Positions 7,382 through 17,586 of a stretch of 64,000 nucleotides of DNA are shown here, in pieces (the stretch's first letter is position 1; each line of letters starts with the position of its first letter). Source of the DNA: Isoptericola jiangsuensis (lineage in GTDB: Bacteria; Actinomycetota; Actinomycetes; Actinomycetales; Cellulomonadaceae); assembly GCF_002563715.1 (NCBI RefSeq), contig NZ_PDJJ01000001.1, forward strand, positions 3,906,001 to 3,970,000, given 5' to 3'. The position numbers and the translations under genes are program-made. The notes beneath the pieces were generated by a model. It did not search any database and was not told the DNA's origin. It saw only the letters and a program-made list of their open reading frames with translations.

Positions 7382-9649
7382 TCAGGAGGTCCGCTCCCAC
7401 GGACCCCACTTCGACGCGCCCGGCTCCTGGTTCCGCGTCCACCACTTGGCCGTGTAGGTCACGCCCTCGTGCTCGACGACGTCACCCGCGACGAACACGC
7501 GCGACGGCGTCCACACGGCGGTGCCGTCGGCGGTCGTGGCGATCTCCTGCCACGAGCCCCACACCGACTTGCCGGGCACCTCCTTGGTCCACCACATCGC
7601 CTCGAACAGACGGCCCTGGTACATGACCTGGTCACCCTCGGTGTAGACGGTGCCGCGCTGCCACTCCGGGACCACGACCTCGACCGGGACGGTGACCTCG
7701 GTGCCCGTCGACGCACCCGCGAGGGTGAGCTCGGCGGTGCCCGCCGCGACGTCCGCGGGGAGCTTCACCGACACCGACGCGGTGCCGATCAGGTCGTCGA
7801 CCGTGCTGCCCGGCGTGGTCGTCACCGGGAACGTGCCGAGGACCTCGCCGTCGAGCGACACCGTCAGCGCGGCGTCCTTGACATCGGCCGGGGTGGACAT
7901 CGACCACGACGACACGTCGAACGCGACCGTGTCGCCCGCGACGTACGACGCCGGGGCGCCGGCCGGGAACGAGACGCCGACGGCGCGCTGCGAGTAGTCG
8001 ACGGGCAGCGGCGCGTCGGCCGCGAACTCCGCCAGGTAGTCGACCATGGCGGCGAGGTCGATCTTGCCGGTGTCGCGCTTGTCCGTGCCCTCGGCCAGGG
8101 TGAAGAAGTTGTCACCACCCGTGGACAGGAACGAGTTGACCGTCACCGAGTAGGTGGCGTCGGCGGTGATCGGCGCGCCGTCCAGCGTCATCGAGGTGAT
8201 GCGGTCGCCCGCGGCGCCGGCCGGGTCGAACGTGTACTCGAAGCCCTCGGACACGCCGAGGCGCAGGAACGGCCGGGAGGCGCCGGCGGGCTGCCACTGC
8301 TCCTCCAGGACGGACTCGATCTGCGCGCCGGTGAGCCGCATGTTGACCAGCGTGTTCGCGAACGGCTGGACGACGGCGGCCTGCTTGTAGGTGAGGGTGC
8401 GCGGCGACCCGGTCCCGGTGCCGGTCATGTCGGCCCGCAGGCCGCCCGGGTTCATGAACGCGATCTGCGCGGCGCCCGACTCGGCGCCGGACGTCGCCCA
8501 GCGCTGCACCTCGGCGACGAGGTTGCCGAGCGTGGACTCGCCACCGCGGTTCTCGCTGCCCGACGCGAGCTTGGCCCGGTTGAACGCGCCCTCGATCTGG
8601 CCGAGCGGCTGCGCGCCGAGGACCTCGGCGTCCGCGACGGCCTTGCTGACGATCCCCGCGACCTCGGTGTCCGCGGGGTAGTTGCCCGCGAGCGGCAGGA
8701 TGGCGGTGTCCAGCCCGACGACGTCACCCGAGTCGGGGTCGACGGAGAACACGAGCTGGTTGAGGTTGTAGCCGTACTGGCCGGCCGACACCACGGGACG
8801 CTCCGTCACCGCACGCCCGGCCCACTCGTCCACGGGGAACGCGCAGTCGTAGGCCAGGTGGGTGTGCCCGGACACGATGGCGTCCACCTCGGGGCTGAGC
8901 TCGTTGACGACCTGCGCGAACGCGTTGTCGGCCGTCGGCATCGACGCGCACTGGGTGGTCTCCGCACCGTCGTGCACGAGCAGGACGACGACGTCCGCGC
9001 CCTCGGCGACCAGGGCGTCCGCCTCGGCGTTCGCCGTGTCGACGATGCTCGCGACCTCGAGCTCCGCGATGCCGCCCGGGCTGACCAGCGACGGCAGCTC
9101 CTCGGTGACGGCGCCGACGAACCCGACCTGGACGTCGCCGAAGTCCTTCAGCCAGGAGGCGGGGACGGCGTCCTCGCCGGTGGCGCGCATCTTGAGGTTC
9201 GCCGCGACGTACTGCCACTCGGCGCCGCCGTACGGGTTGGTCTGCGCGTCGTAGGGCGCCATGACGCGCTCGACCAGGTCGGTGTAGCCCTGGTCGAGCT
9301 CGTGGTTGCCCACCGCCGACACGTCGAGGCCCGCCTCGTTGAGGGCGGCGATCGTGGGGCGGTCGTGCTGGATGAACGACTCGAACGTGGAGGCACCGAT
9401 GAGGTCGCCCGCCGCCGCGAACACCGTGTTCGGGTTCGCGGCGCGGAGCTGCTCGACGGCCCCGGCGAGCACGGCGGCGCCGGCCTCGGAGCCGTTGGCC
9501 TGGATACGACCGTGGAAGTCGTTCGTGGCGAGGATCTGGATGTCGACCGGGTCGGCGGCCTGCGCGGGCAGCGCTCCGACGGCGGTGACACCGGCGAACG
9601 CGAGGCCGAGGATCGTGCCCCCGGCCACCCGCTGACGCATGGTGTGCAT
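7382..9649 (-). CDS. Secreted 5'-nucleotidase with two C-terminal binding modules
   Basis: 755-residue exported metallophosphoesterase of the UshA/5'-nucleotidase type, which hydrolyses nucleotides outside the cell. A Sec signal peptide ends near ALPAQAADP. Metal-site motifs follow in order: ATNDFHGRI, AAGDLIGAS, GNHELDQG, VSGHTHLAYDC. The C-terminal nucleotidase domain shows FMNPGGLRADM and STGGDNFFTLAEG. After an Ig-like stretch come two short aromatic modules (RGTVYTEGDQVMYQGRLFEA ... WGSW and a second with KWWTRNQEPG ... WGPW) that look like CBM5/12 chitin/cellulose-binding repeats, unusual on a nucleotidase. They suggest attachment to polysaccharide or cell wall. Start 9649 is preferred because GGGAGAG lies 6 nt upstream; a longer frame to 9685 exists. 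Confidence 0.9.
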   Translation of the reverse strand: MHTMRQRVAGGTILGLAFAGVTAVGALPAQAADPVDIQILATNDFHGRIQANGSEAGAAVLAGAVEQLRAANPNTVFAAAGDLIGASTFESFIQHDRPTIAALNEAGLDVSAVGNHELDQGYTDLVERVMAPYDAQTNPYGGAEWQYVAANLKMRATGEDAVPASWLKDFGDVQVGFVGAVTEELPSLVSPGGIAELEVASIVDTANAEADALVAEGADVVVLLVHDGAETTQCASMPTADNAFAQVVNELSPEVDAIVSGHTHLAYDCAFPVDEWAGRAVTERPVVSAGQYGYNLNQLVFSVDPDSGDVVGLDTAILPLAGNYPADTEVAGIVSKAVADAEVLGAQPLGQIEGAFNRAKLASGSENRGGESTLGNLVAEVQRWATSGAESGAAQIAFMNPGGLRADMTGTGTGSPRTLTYKQAAVVQPFANTLVNMRLTGAQIESVLEEQWQPAGASRPFLRLGVSEGFEYTFDPAGAAGDRITSMTLDGAPITADATYSVTVNSFLSTGGDNFFTLAEGTDKRDTGKIDLAAMVDYLAEFAADAPLPVDYSQRAVGVSFPAGAPASYVAGDTVAFDVSSWSMSTPADVKDAALTVSLDGEVLGTFPVTTTPGSTVDDLIGTASVSVKLPADVAAGTAELTLAGASTGTEVTVPVEVVVPEWQRGTVYTEGDQVMYQGRLFEAMWWTKEVPGKSVWGSWQEIATTADGTAVWTPSRVFVAGDVVEHEGVTYTAKWWTRNQEPGASKWGPWERTS

Positions 9650-9763
9650 GTGTGACTCTCCCGCTGTTGAGGTGGTGTCAGTCACAGTAGCCAGCGGGTC
9701 CGGCCCGGGAGAACAGATCCGGTAACGATCGGGAAAACTCCGGGCGTCGCGCGGACGACCAGG

Positions 9764-10126
9764 TCAGGCCGCCACGGGCTCCCGGACCTCGGCCGGGGCG
9801 TCGCTCAGGTGACCGGTGCGGCGCAGCCACCACTCGGCCGGGAGGGTCGCCAGCGGCGGCACGGCGGCCGCGAGCGCCACGAGCGTGCGCCACCAGCCCC
9901 AGCGGTGCTGGACGGCGACGATCAGCGCGACCACGACGTACGCGACGAACGCCCCGCCGTGCAGGCGGCCGAACAGCCACACGCCCGCCTCGGTGGTCTC
10001 GGTGACGTACTTGAGGAACATCCCCACCAGCAGTCCGGCCCAGGTGAACGCCTCCACCCAGGCGACGACGGCGAACACGCGTCCCCAGCGGGACAGGGCG
10101 GGCTTCGGGCGGGCGGGGGCGGGCAT
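9764..10126 (-). CDS. DUF3817-type small integral membrane protein
   Basis: 120-residue protein with about three hydrophobic helices (FAVVAWVEAFTWAGLLVGMFL, LHGGAFVAYVVVALIVAV, WWRTLVALAAAVPPLATLPAEWWL) and the order E...G..LK...H.......Y seen in DUF3817 proteins. Start ATG 10126 is preceded by GAAGGA at good spacing. Function unknown; members are single small membrane proteins common in actinobacteria. It follows the alpha/beta hydrolase gene by 113 bp on the same strand, so it may be cotranscribed. Confidence 0.8.
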   Translation of the reverse strand: MPAPARPKPALSRWGRVFAVVAWVEAFTWAGLLVGMFLKYVTETTEAGVWLFGRLHGGAFVAYVVVALIVAVQHRWGWWRTLVALAAAVPPLATLPAEWWLRRTGHLSDAPAEVREPVAA

Positions 10127-10239
10127 GGCTGGTCCTTCTTCCGTGGTCGGGATCGCCTGGGGCAACGCCCGACGGCGGCGAGGAGTTCCGCGCTCGCCGT
10201 CGCCGGACGTCGGCCCTGTCCCGGCCGCGCGAGGGAGGA

Positions 10240-10959
10240 CTACGCGGACAGCTTGCGGACGGCCTCGATGATCAGGTCGGCGACCGCCTCGGGCTGGGAC
10301 ACCATGACCGAGTGGGACGCACCGGCGATCTCCTGGATCGCGACGGCACCGGCACGCTCGGCCATGAAACGCAGGCCCTCGACCGGGATGTTCTTGTCGG
10401 CGTCGCCGAAGACGAACCACGACGGGAGCGTCTTCCACGCCGGGACCGGCGCAGGCTGGGCCTCGCCGAGCGCGAAGTCACGGATCGGGCGCTGCGTGCG
10501 CGCCTGGATCGCGGCGTCCGCGGCGGGGACGTCGGCGGCGAACTGGCCGTGGAACAGGTCCCGGTCCACGACGAGGTCGTGGGTGCCGTCGCCCAGCGGG
10601 TACGGGCGCACCGTCTCGCCGAGGGTGCTGCCGGGGAACCTGCCGGTCAGCTCGAGGGCGTTCTCGCCGTGGTCGGGCGCGAACGCGGCGACGTAGACGA
10701 GGCCGACGACGGCCGGGTCGTCCACGGCCGCCTCGGTGATGACGGCGCCGCCGTAGGAGTGGCCGACGAGGACGACCGGTCCGCCGATCCCCTCGACGGC
10801 CCGGCGGACGTTCTCCGCGTCGCCGGACACGCTGCGCAGCGGGTTCGGGGTGGCGACAGCGGCCACCCCGGCCTCGGTGAGCAGGGCGATCACCCCGGAC
10901 CAGCTGGACGACTCGGCGAACGCGCCGTGGACCAGGACGACGGTGACGGGTGCTGACAT
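10240..10959 (-). CDS. Alpha/beta hydrolase, esterase type
   Basis: 239-residue cytoplasmic alpha/beta hydrolase. It has the oxyanion-loop VLVHGAF near the N-terminus, the nucleophile elbow GHSYGG (Ser at about 67), an acid in VFGDADKNIP and a late His in IAGASHSVMVSQPE, so the triad is complete. The overall pattern resembles the short esterase/hydrolase group often annotated as alpha/beta fold hydrolases of salicylate- or pyrethroid-esterase type. Substrate is unknown. It lies 49 bp downstream of a second alpha/beta hydrolase on the same strand, and the two probably form an operon next to a divergent XRE-STAND regulator. Confidence 0.88.
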   Translation of the reverse strand: MSAPVTVVLVHGAFAESSSWSGVIALLTEAGVAAVATPNPLRSVSGDAENVRRAVEGIGGPVVLVGHSYGGAVITEAAVDDPAVVGLVYVAAFAPDHGENALELTGRFPGSTLGETVRPYPLGDGTHDLVVDRDLFHGQFAADVPAADAAIQARTQRPIRDFALGEAQPAPVPAWKTLPSWFVFGDADKNIPVEGLRFMAERAGAVAIQEIAGASHSVMVSQPEAVADLIIEAVRKLSA

Positions 10960-11008
10960 GGTGGGCTCCTTCGGTGGAGGTGGGAGGGACGTGCTGGCGA
11001 GGTGGGGG

Positions 11009-11830
11009 TCAGCCGGCCAGGAACTCGAGGATGTCGGCGCCGAGCGCCGTCCGGAAGTCGCCGTGGATGCCGTGCGGCGCGCCCGGGTAGACCTTCAGCG
11101 TGCCGTCCTTGACGAGCTCGGCGGAGCGGAGCGCGGAGGCGCCGATCGGCACGATCTGGTCGTCGTCGCCGTGCGCGATGAGGATCGGCACGTCGAGGGC
11201 CTCGAGGTCCTCGGTGAAGTCCGTCTCGGAGAAGGCCTGCACGCAGTCGTAGGCGGCCGCCAGGTTCACCAGCATGCCCTGCCGCCAGAAGTCGTCCTTC
11301 GCACCCTGGGACACCGTCGCGCCCTCACGGTTGGCGCCGAAGAACGTCTCCGCGAGGTCCTGGTAGAACTGCGAGGCGTCGTTCAGCACGCCGGCGCGGA
11401 TGCCGTCGAACACCTCGATCGGCAGCCCGTCCGGGTTCTGCTCGGTCCGGACCATGAGGGGCGGCACGGCGCCCACCGTGACGACGCGGGAGACCCGCCC
11501 GGCACCGTGCTGCGCCGCGTAGCGCACCACCTCGCCACCGCCGGTCGAATGACCGATCACGACGAGGTCGCGCAGGTCCAGGGCCTCGACGAGCTCCGCG
11601 AGGTCGCGAGCGTAGGTGTCCATGTCGTTGCCCGTGGACGTCTTCGAGGAACGGCCGTGACCGCGCCGGTCGTGGGCGATGGCCTGGTAGCCCGCGTCCG
11701 CGAGCAGCTTGAGCTCGACCTGCCAGGCGTCCGAGCTCAGCGGCCACCCGTGGCTGAACAGGACCGGCCGACCCGAGCCCTGCGTCGTGAAGTAGATCTC
11801 CGTACCGTCCGACGTCGTGATGTAGGGCAT
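11009..11830 (-). CDS. Cofactor-free haloperoxidase-like alpha/beta hydrolase
   Basis: 273-residue hydrolase with the N-terminal pattern TSDGTEIYFTTQGSGRPVLFSHGWPLSSDAW typical of non-heme chloroperoxidases/perhydrolases. It has the nucleophile elbow GHSTGGGE (Ser about 96), acid HGDDDQIVP and late His GAPHGIHGDF. Such enzymes hydrolyse esters and can form peracids; the physiological substrate is unknown. Start 11830 (MPYITTSDG) carries AGAGGA upstream, and the longer frame to 11926 is not supported. It is the first gene of a likely two- to three-gene unit, divergent from the STAND regulator at 11989. Confidence 0.88.
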   Translation of the reverse strand: MPYITTSDGTEIYFTTQGSGRPVLFSHGWPLSSDAWQVELKLLADAGYQAIAHDRRGHGRSSKTSTGNDMDTYARDLAELVEALDLRDLVVIGHSTGGGEVVRYAAQHGAGRVSRVVTVGAVPPLMVRTEQNPDGLPIEVFDGIRAGVLNDASQFYQDLAETFFGANREGATVSQGAKDDFWRQGMLVNLAAAYDCVQAFSETDFTEDLEALDVPILIAHGDDDQIVPIGASALRSAELVKDGTLKVYPGAPHGIHGDFRTALGADILEFLAG

Positions 11831-11988
11831 GAAATATCCTCTGCTGCAGTTGGTGTCGACCCGGCAGGTGTGCCGGAGGACGGGCCCGCCCGGTCGGTGG
11901 ACCGTCGGCGAACCCTTGCCTCCCACCTCACCGCCTCGCCTGCCGCGTCACCAGGCAGAAAGCAGGCAGAAGTGCGAAGTCACCTCCG

Positions 11989-14247
11989 GTGAACCGGCCC
12001 TCCACGCTCGGCGAGCAGCTCCGTCGGCTGCGGCTGGCGGCCGACCTCACTCTCGAAGCCCTCGCCGAACGCTCGGGGGTGAGCGTCCGGACGATCGGAG
12101 ACGTGGAGCGGGGCGTGAGCGTCGCGCCACACCGCCGGACCGTCGACGCCCTCGCCCGCGGCCTCCGCCTCGGCACCGCGGACCGGGAGTCGCTCCTGCG
12201 CGAGGTGCGCGCCCGACGAGCCGTGCCCGCGCAGGGGTCACGAGCCTCGGCTGTCGCCCCTCACCGGGTCGGGGACTTCAGCGGTCGCGAGCGGGAGCTC
12301 GCCGAGGTCGCGGCATTCCTGGACGCCTCCCGGACGGGCCGCACCCCTCCGGTCGTGATCTCCGGGCTCGCCGGGATCGGCAAGACCACGACCGCTCTCG
12401 AGGCGATCCACCGCCTCGACAGCCCGCGCCCCATCCTGTTCCTCGACCTCGACGGTCTGAGCCCGGCCCCGCTGACGCCTCTGCAGGTCGTCAGCGGCCT
12501 CCTGCGTCAGGTCCCCGGCGTCGGTGACGCAGCGCCCCGGACCCTCGACGACGCGGTGCGGCGCTGGTCCGCGGTCACGGCGGGGACACCGGTGACGGTG
12601 CTGCTCGACAACGCCGACGCGGAGGCCCAGGTCCGTCCCGTGCTCACCCTGGACCCCCGCAGCGCGGTCGTGGTCACCTCGCGCCGGGCCCTGACCGGGC
12701 TGGAGGGGGTGCGACGCGTCACGCTGGGTCCCCTGCGACCCGACGAGAGCGTCGAGCTGCTCGGCCGCATCATCCCCGCGGACCAGCGCGACGCCGGGGA
12801 CCTGCGCGAGCTCGCCGAGCTCTCCAGCCACGTCCCGCTCGCGATGCGGATCGCGGGCAACCGGATCGCCGCCGCGCCGGCGGTCCGGGCGGGCGACTTC
12901 TCGACCCGCATCCGGTCGGCGGAGAACCGACTGCGGATGCTGGTGGCCGGCGACCTGGCGGTGGAGGCTGCCTTCACCCTGTCGTACGACGACCTCGACC
13001 CCGCGGTCGCGGCGCTGTTCCGCGCGATCTCCGTGATCGACACCGGCACGTTCGACGCCCGGCTCGCCACCGCCACCGTCGGGCCCGCCGTCAGCGTCGT
13101 CGACGTCGAGACGGGCCTGGACGAGCTGACCGACCTCGGGCTGGTCGAGGCCCGCGGCGGCAACCGCTACCGCCTCCACGACCTCGTGCGCGTGTTCGCC
13201 GGCTCTCGCCTGGCGGACGCCGACTCCGCCGCGGAGTCGGAGGCCCGGCGCGCCCGGCTGCGGCACTGGCTGCTCGGCAGCCTGGAGCGCGCGGGGGCGT
13301 GGTTCGAGCCGGATCGCTCGCCGACGGACGCCGGGCCGGCCGGTGTGGCCTTCTCCGACGCGGAGGCGGCCGACGCGTGGATCCGCCTCGAGGAGCAGCA
13401 CTGGTGGCCGGCGATGCAGGCCGCGGCCCGGGCCGGCGAGCACGAACTGGTGGTCGAGGTGGCCGACGCGCTGCACTGGTTCTCGGAGCTGTGGGCCGAC
13501 TGGGGTCACTGGGTGGAGCTCTTCGGGCTCGCCGTGGACGCGGCGCGCGCCCTGCAGGACGACCGCCTGGAGGCGATGCACCTGGGCTATCTCGTGTGGG
13601 CCACCGTCGTCGAGTCGCGGGACCGCGTCGAGGGGCTCCGCCTCGCCCGGCTCGCGGTCGCGGCCGCCGCGCGGTCCGGGGACCATCAACAGCTCGGCTG
13701 GACGCACTACTACCTCGGCTGGATGCTGCAGCAGAACGGGCTCGACGGCGGCCCTGCGGCCAGCCGTGCCGCGCTGCTCCACTTCGGCCTCGCCGGCGAC
13801 TCCGTGGGCACGACCAGTGCCGCGGCAGCGCTCGGGAACCACGCCCAGGCGAACGGTGACCATCAGCTCGCGCTCGACGAGCACCGTGCCGCGTACGACC
13901 GCGTGCAGGCCGAGGCGCCGTTCACCACGCACGCCATGACCTACGTCGTCGGCACGCTGCACTACTTCATGGCCATGGCCCTCGTCGGGCTCGACCGGCC
14001 CGCCGAGGCGATCGAGGAGGTCGACCGCGCCCTCGCGATCGCCGAGGACGTGGGAGCGGTCAACCTCGTCCGCTTGTCCCTGCGGGTCCGGGCGACGGCA
14101 CACCTGGCGACCGGCGACGGACCACGGGCCCGGGCGGACGTCGAACGGGCGCTCGACGGGCTCGACCTGATGTCGTCCACGGAGATGAACACGGCGCTGC
14201 GCGACTCGCTGCTGCCGCTGCTGGAGGAGGCGAACCGCCTGACCTGA
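11989..14247 (+). CDS. XRE-HTH STAND ATPase regulator with TPR-like C-terminus
   Basis: 752-residue regulator. Residues 7-70 are an XRE helix-turn-helix (LGEQLRRLRLAADLTLEALAERSGVSVRTIGDVERG). An NB-ARC/STAND ATPase follows, with Walker A GLAGIGKTT (126-134), Walker B-like VTVLLDNAD and a sensor segment VVVTSRR. The C-terminal 350 residues are helical repeats of TPR type (AALGNHAQANGDHQLALDEHRAAYDR). This is the architecture of SARP/AfsR-related and MalT-like signal-integrating regulators. GTG 11989 has no convincing ribosome binding site. It diverges from the two alpha/beta hydrolases and may control them; ligand unknown. Confidence 0.88.
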   Translation: MNRPSTLGEQLRRLRLAADLTLEALAERSGVSVRTIGDVERGVSVAPHRRTVDALARGLRLGTADRESLLREVRARRAVPAQGSRASAVAPHRVGDFSGRERELAEVAAFLDASRTGRTPPVVISGLAGIGKTTTALEAIHRLDSPRPILFLDLDGLSPAPLTPLQVVSGLLRQVPGVGDAAPRTLDDAVRRWSAVTAGTPVTVLLDNADAEAQVRPVLTLDPRSAVVVTSRRALTGLEGVRRVTLGPLRPDESVELLGRIIPADQRDAGDLRELAELSSHVPLAMRIAGNRIAAAPAVRAGDFSTRIRSAENRLRMLVAGDLAVEAAFTLSYDDLDPAVAALFRAISVIDTGTFDARLATATVGPAVSVVDVETGLDELTDLGLVEARGGNRYRLHDLVRVFAGSRLADADSAAESEARRARLRHWLLGSLERAGAWFEPDRSPTDAGPAGVAFSDAEAADAWIRLEEQHWWPAMQAAARAGEHELVVEVADALHWFSELWADWGHWVELFGLAVDAARALQDDRLEAMHLGYLVWATVVESRDRVEGLRLARLAVAAAARSGDHQQLGWTHYYLGWMLQQNGLDGGPAASRAALLHFGLAGDSVGTTSAAAALGNHAQANGDHQLALDEHRAAYDRVQAEAPFTTHAMTYVVGTLHYFMAMALVGLDRPAEAIEEVDRALAIAEDVGAVNLVRLSLRVRATAHLATGDGPRARADVERALDGLDLMSSTEMNTALRDSLLPLLEEANRLT

Positions 14248-14271
14248 GGCGTGCGACCCCGATCGCGGACC

Positions 14272-16359
14272 TCACCGGACGAGCGCGGCCGAGAGCTCCT
14301 CGGGCGTGGTGACGGGCCGGTCGCAGACGAACCCACGGCACACGTACGCCGCCGGGCCGCCGTCGACGAGGGGCCGGTCGGCCAGCAGGGGCACGCCGTC
14401 GGCGTCCGGAGCGCCGTGGACGACCACGGTCCCGGGCGAGGTGGCCCGGCGTGCGGTCGCGAGCAGCGCGTCCGCCACGGTGCCGGTGCCGACGACGGCG
14501 ACCTGCAGCGGTCCGGCGGCGAGCGCCTCCGCGGTGGCCAGCAACTGCCCGGCGAACCGCGGCGCGCGGCGGGCGAGCGCGGCCGACGCCCGCACCGCGG
14601 CCTCGGCGGCCGCCCGGTGGCGGGTCGACCCGGTGAGGGCCGCGTACGTGGTGAGCGCCCCCGCGAGGGCGGACGCCCCGGACGGCTCCGCGCCGTCGCT
14701 CGGGTCGCGAGGCCGCACGACGAGCCGTTCGGCGTCGTCCGCGACGTCGAAGAACCCGCCGTCGTCCGCGGCGAACCGGGCGAGCGCGGTGTCGAGGAGG
14801 TCCCCCGCGGCGGCGAGCCAGCGCGCCTCCCCCGTGGCCTGGTGCAGGGCGAGCAGCCCCTCGGCGAGGTCGCCGTGGTCCGCGGCGACGCCCGGAGCGG
14901 CGCCCACGACCCCGTGCCGCGACGCCCGTCGCAGGCGTCCGTCGACGACGTGCACCCGCAGCAGCAGGTCCGCGCACTCCCGCGCGGCGTCCACCCAGGC
15001 GGGGACGTCGAGCAGGGCGCCCGCCTCGGCGAGCGCGGCCACGGCGAGCCCGTTCCAGGCCGTGACGACCTTGTCGTCGCGGGCGGGCTGGGGACGGGTC
15101 CGGCGGGCGGCGAGCAGGACGGGGCGCACGCGGGCCCACCACGCCGGGTCGGGGTCGTGCCGGAGCTGCAGCGTGGACGCACCGTGCTCGAACGTGCCCT
15201 CGTCGGTCACGCCGAGCACCGTGGCGGCGGTCGCGCCGTCGTCGTCGCCGAGGACGGCGCGGAGCTCGGCCGGCGTCCACACGTACGTCAGGCCCTCCAC
15301 GCCGTGCGCCCGGCGTGCGGTCGTCCGCGCGCCCTCGGTGCCGCCCGCGCCGTCCACAGGCCTGTGGACCGGCGCGTCCGCAGCACCGTCCACGGTGTCG
15401 TCGACGGTGTCGTCGACAGGGGTGTCGGCGTCGAGCGCGGACGCGAACCCGCCCTCGGCGGTGCGCAGGTCGCGCAGCAGGAACCCGGCGGTCTCGTGCA
15501 CCACCCGCTCCGCGAGCGGCGAGGCGCCCGTCCGCCACCGGTGCGCGTACACGCGCAGGAGCAGGGCGTTGTCGGAGAGCATCTTCTCGAAGTGCGGCAC
15601 CACCCAACCGGCGTCCACCGCGTAGCGGGCGAACCCGCCGCCGAGCTGGTCGTACAGGCCGCCGCGCGCCATCGCCTCGCACGTGCGGTCCACCATCGCG
15701 ATCGCGTTCGCGTCACCCGTGCGGGCGTGGTGCCGCAGCAGGTGCTCGAGCGTCATCGACGGCGGGAACTTCGGCGCGCCGCCGAACCCGCCCCGCACCA
15801 CGTCGGCCTCCCGGCGCAGGGTCGCGACGGCGTCCGCGAGCGCCGCGTCGTCCAGCGGCAGGCCCGGCAGCGGCCCCGTGGCCTGTGCGATCGCGGCCGT
15901 CACGGCGCCCGCGCGCTGCACGACGGCGTCCCGCGCGTCCGCCCAGGCGTCCCGCACCGCGCCGAGCACGCCGAGGAACTGCTCGCGCGGGAAGTAGGTG
16001 CCGCAGTGGAACGCGTCGCCGTCCGGGGTGAGGAACGCCGTCATCGGCCAGCCGCCCTGCCCCGTCATCGCGGTGGTCGCCGCCATGTAGACCGCGTCGA
16101 CGTCGGGCCGCTCCTCCCGGTCCACCTTGACGGGCACGAACGACGCGTTGATCACCGCCGCGACGTCGGCGTCCTCGAACGACTCGTGCGCCATGACGTG
16201 GCACCAGTGGCAGGCCGCGTAACCGACGGAGAGCAGCACCGGCACGTCCCGGCGACGCGCCTCGGCGAACGCGTCGTCGCCCCACTCCCACCAGTCGACC
16301 GGGTTGTCGGCGTGCTGGAGCAGGTACGGCGAGGTCGCGCCGCGCAGTCGGTCGGCCAT
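14272..16359 (-). CDS. DUF255 thioredoxin-like / six-hairpin protein (YyaL family)
   Basis: 695-residue protein of the YyaL/spermatogenesis-associated protein 20 family. The N-terminal thioredoxin-fold domain has the diagnostic [18 protein letters not shown] and CHWCHVM (CxxC-type active-site segment), then [11 protein letters not shown] and GGWPM. The rest is an (alpha/alpha)6-like domain with [10 protein letters not shown] and [17 protein letters not shown]. The biological role is not settled; a cofactor-free redox or sugar-epimerase-like function has been proposed for relatives. An acidic linker with repeated VDDTVD lies near residues 320-340. It converges with the STAND gene with only 24 bp between stops. 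Confidence 0.9.
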   Translation of the reverse strand: MADRLRGATSPYLLQHADNPVDWWEWGDDAFAEARRRDVPVLLSVGYAACHWCHVMAHESFEDADVAAVINASFVPVKVDREERPDVDAVYMAATTAMTGQGGWPMTAFLTPDGDAFHCGTYFPREQFLGVLGAVRDAWADARDAVVQRAGAVTAAIAQATGPLPGLPLDDAALADAVATLRREADVVRGGFGGAPKFPPSMTLEHLLRHHARTGDANAIAMVDRTCEAMARGGLYDQLGGGFARYAVDAGWVVPHFEKMLSDNALLLRVYAHRWRTGASPLAERVVHETAGFLLRDLRTAEGGFASALDADTPVDDTVDDTVDGAADAPVHRPVDGAGGTEGARTTARRAHGVEGLTYVWTPAELRAVLGDDDGATAATVLGVTDEGTFEHGASTLQLRHDPDPAWWARVRPVLLAARRTRPQPARDDKVVTAWNGLAVAALAEAGALLDVPAWVDAARECADLLLRVHVVDGRLRRASRHGVVGAAPGVAADHGDLAEGLLALHQATGEARWLAAAGDLLDTALARFAADDGGFFDVADDAERLVVRPRDPSDGAEPSGASALAGALTTYAALTGSTRHRAAAEAAVRASAALARRAPRFAGQLLATAEALAAGPLQVAVVGTGTVADALLATARRATSPGTVVVHGAPDADGVPLLADRPLVDGGPAAYVCRGFVCDRPVTTPEELSAALVR

Positions 16360-16363
16360 GCGG

Positions 16364-17485
16364 TCACGCTAGCCGCGCCGGACCGACGTCGGCGGTCCGC
16401 GCCTGGAACAGGGCCGCGCCTCCGGCCGGCCGGAACCCCATCGCGACGTTGATCGCGAGCATGTGGGGGTTGTCCTCGTTGTTCCACGTCCACAGCCGCT
16501 CGGCGCCGGGCCACACGGCCTGGTGGGCGCGCAGGTTCACGACCTTGACCAGCAGGCCGAGGCGACGCCCGCGGTGGTCCGGCATGACGACGGTGGTGTC
16601 CTGCTCGCTGAACGCCGGGGCGTCCATGCCGTGCTCCAGCCACGTCGCCGCGACCAGCCGGCCCGACGGCGCGTGCTCCGCCGCCGTCACGACGAACCCC
16701 TTGCGCTGCCGCAGCAGCCGCGCGAGCATCACCCGCACCCGCTCGGCGTCCCACCGCTCCGGCTCCAGGTCGAGGCCCGGGTTCGGCTCGTCCACCGTGA
16801 GCTGGTGCTCCAGGTCGGCGTAGCCGGCGTGCCAGCGCCGCGGCAGGTCGTCGCGCCAGGTGTGCAGGCGGTAGTCGTCGCCCGCCACCACGCGGGCGTC
16901 CGCCTCCCACCGGTCGAGCACGGCGTCGTCCACCGGCAGCCGCAGGCACGACCGCCGTGCCAGGAGCGCCAGCTCGAACCCGGCCGCGAGGGCGAACCGC
17001 ACACCGGGCACGTCGGACCGCACCCGGCCGTTGCCCGTCGGCGCGGTCAGGACGCCCGGCCCGTCGGACCCGGGCTCGTCGGCCACGTCGACCTCCGCCT
17101 GGAGCACCGCGCGGCCCTCGTCGCGCGCCGCCGCGACCAGCCAGGCCAGCAGCGCCGTGCCGATCCCCCGCCGCCGGTAGGCGGGCAGCACCGCCACCTG
17201 CACGAACGCCGAGTCCGGGTTGTCCCGCAGGTCCACCACGAGCAGACCGGACCCGACGACGTGCCGTCCGTCACCGTCGTCGGCCACCGCCACCACCCGA
17301 CGCCGCCGCTGGTAGCCGATCTCGTTCATCGTCACCACGACGTCCAGCGCCGACGGCACCCCGTCCGCGTCACCCAGGTCGGCCAGCGCCACCTGCCGCT
17401 CCACCTCCGCGCAGCCCCGGTACGCCCACGCCGCCGCGTCGTCCGGCGACGTGGCACGTGGTGCCTCCCGCAGCTCCCAGGCCAT
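16364..17485 (-). CDS. Tandem GNAT acetyltransferase
   Basis: 373-residue protein with two GNAT folds. The first (residues about 10-180) contains [26 protein letters not shown], the acetyl-CoA-binding motif R-R-x-x-G-x-G/A. The second (190-370) is more degenerate, with [24 protein letters not shown] and [21 protein letters not shown]. Double-GNAT proteins of this layout are common in actinobacteria; one, mycothiol synthase, makes mycothiol, but others act on unknown amines and this one lacks features that identify it as MshD. Start 17485 ([10 protein letters not shown]) is chosen over 17521 because the extra residues are Arg/Gly filler. The stop lies 4 bp from the preceding gene's start. Confidence 0.82.
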   Translation of the reverse strand: MAWELREAPRATSPDDAAAWAYRGCAEVERQVALADLGDADGVPSALDVVVTMNEIGYQRRRRVVAVADDGDGRHVVGSGLLVVDLRDNPDSAFVQVAVLPAYRRRGIGTALLAWLVAAARDEGRAVLQAEVDVADEPGSDGPGVLTAPTGNGRVRSDVPGVRFALAAGFELALLARRSCLRLPVDDAVLDRWEADARVVAGDDYRLHTWRDDLPRRWHAGYADLEHQLTVDEPNPGLDLEPERWDAERVRVMLARLLRQRKGFVVTAAEHAPSGRLVAATWLEHGMDAPAFSEQDTTVVMPDHRGRRLGLLVKVVNLRAHQAVWPGAERLWTWNNEDNPHMLAINVAMGFRPAGGAALFQARTADVGPARLA

Positions 17486-17572
17486 GACCCAGCGTCGCCC
17501 CGCCCCCACCGCCCGCGCCACCTGTTTCCGGCGTCACACCCGTTCGTCCGCGCCGACGTCACCGACTCGGGC

Positions 17573-17578
17573 TAGGGT
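17573..17578 (+). promoter_or_regulatory. Leaderless -10 box for GNAT gene
   Basis: TAGGGT followed by 8 nt and then GTG 17587, with no purine-rich ribosome binding site in between. Confidence 0.45.
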
Positions 17579-17586
17579 GCCTTCCC

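Noticed and set aside
16364-17485. Mycothiol synthase (mshD)
   Set aside because: It shares the tandem GNAT layout only; no MshD-specific segment could be recognised.
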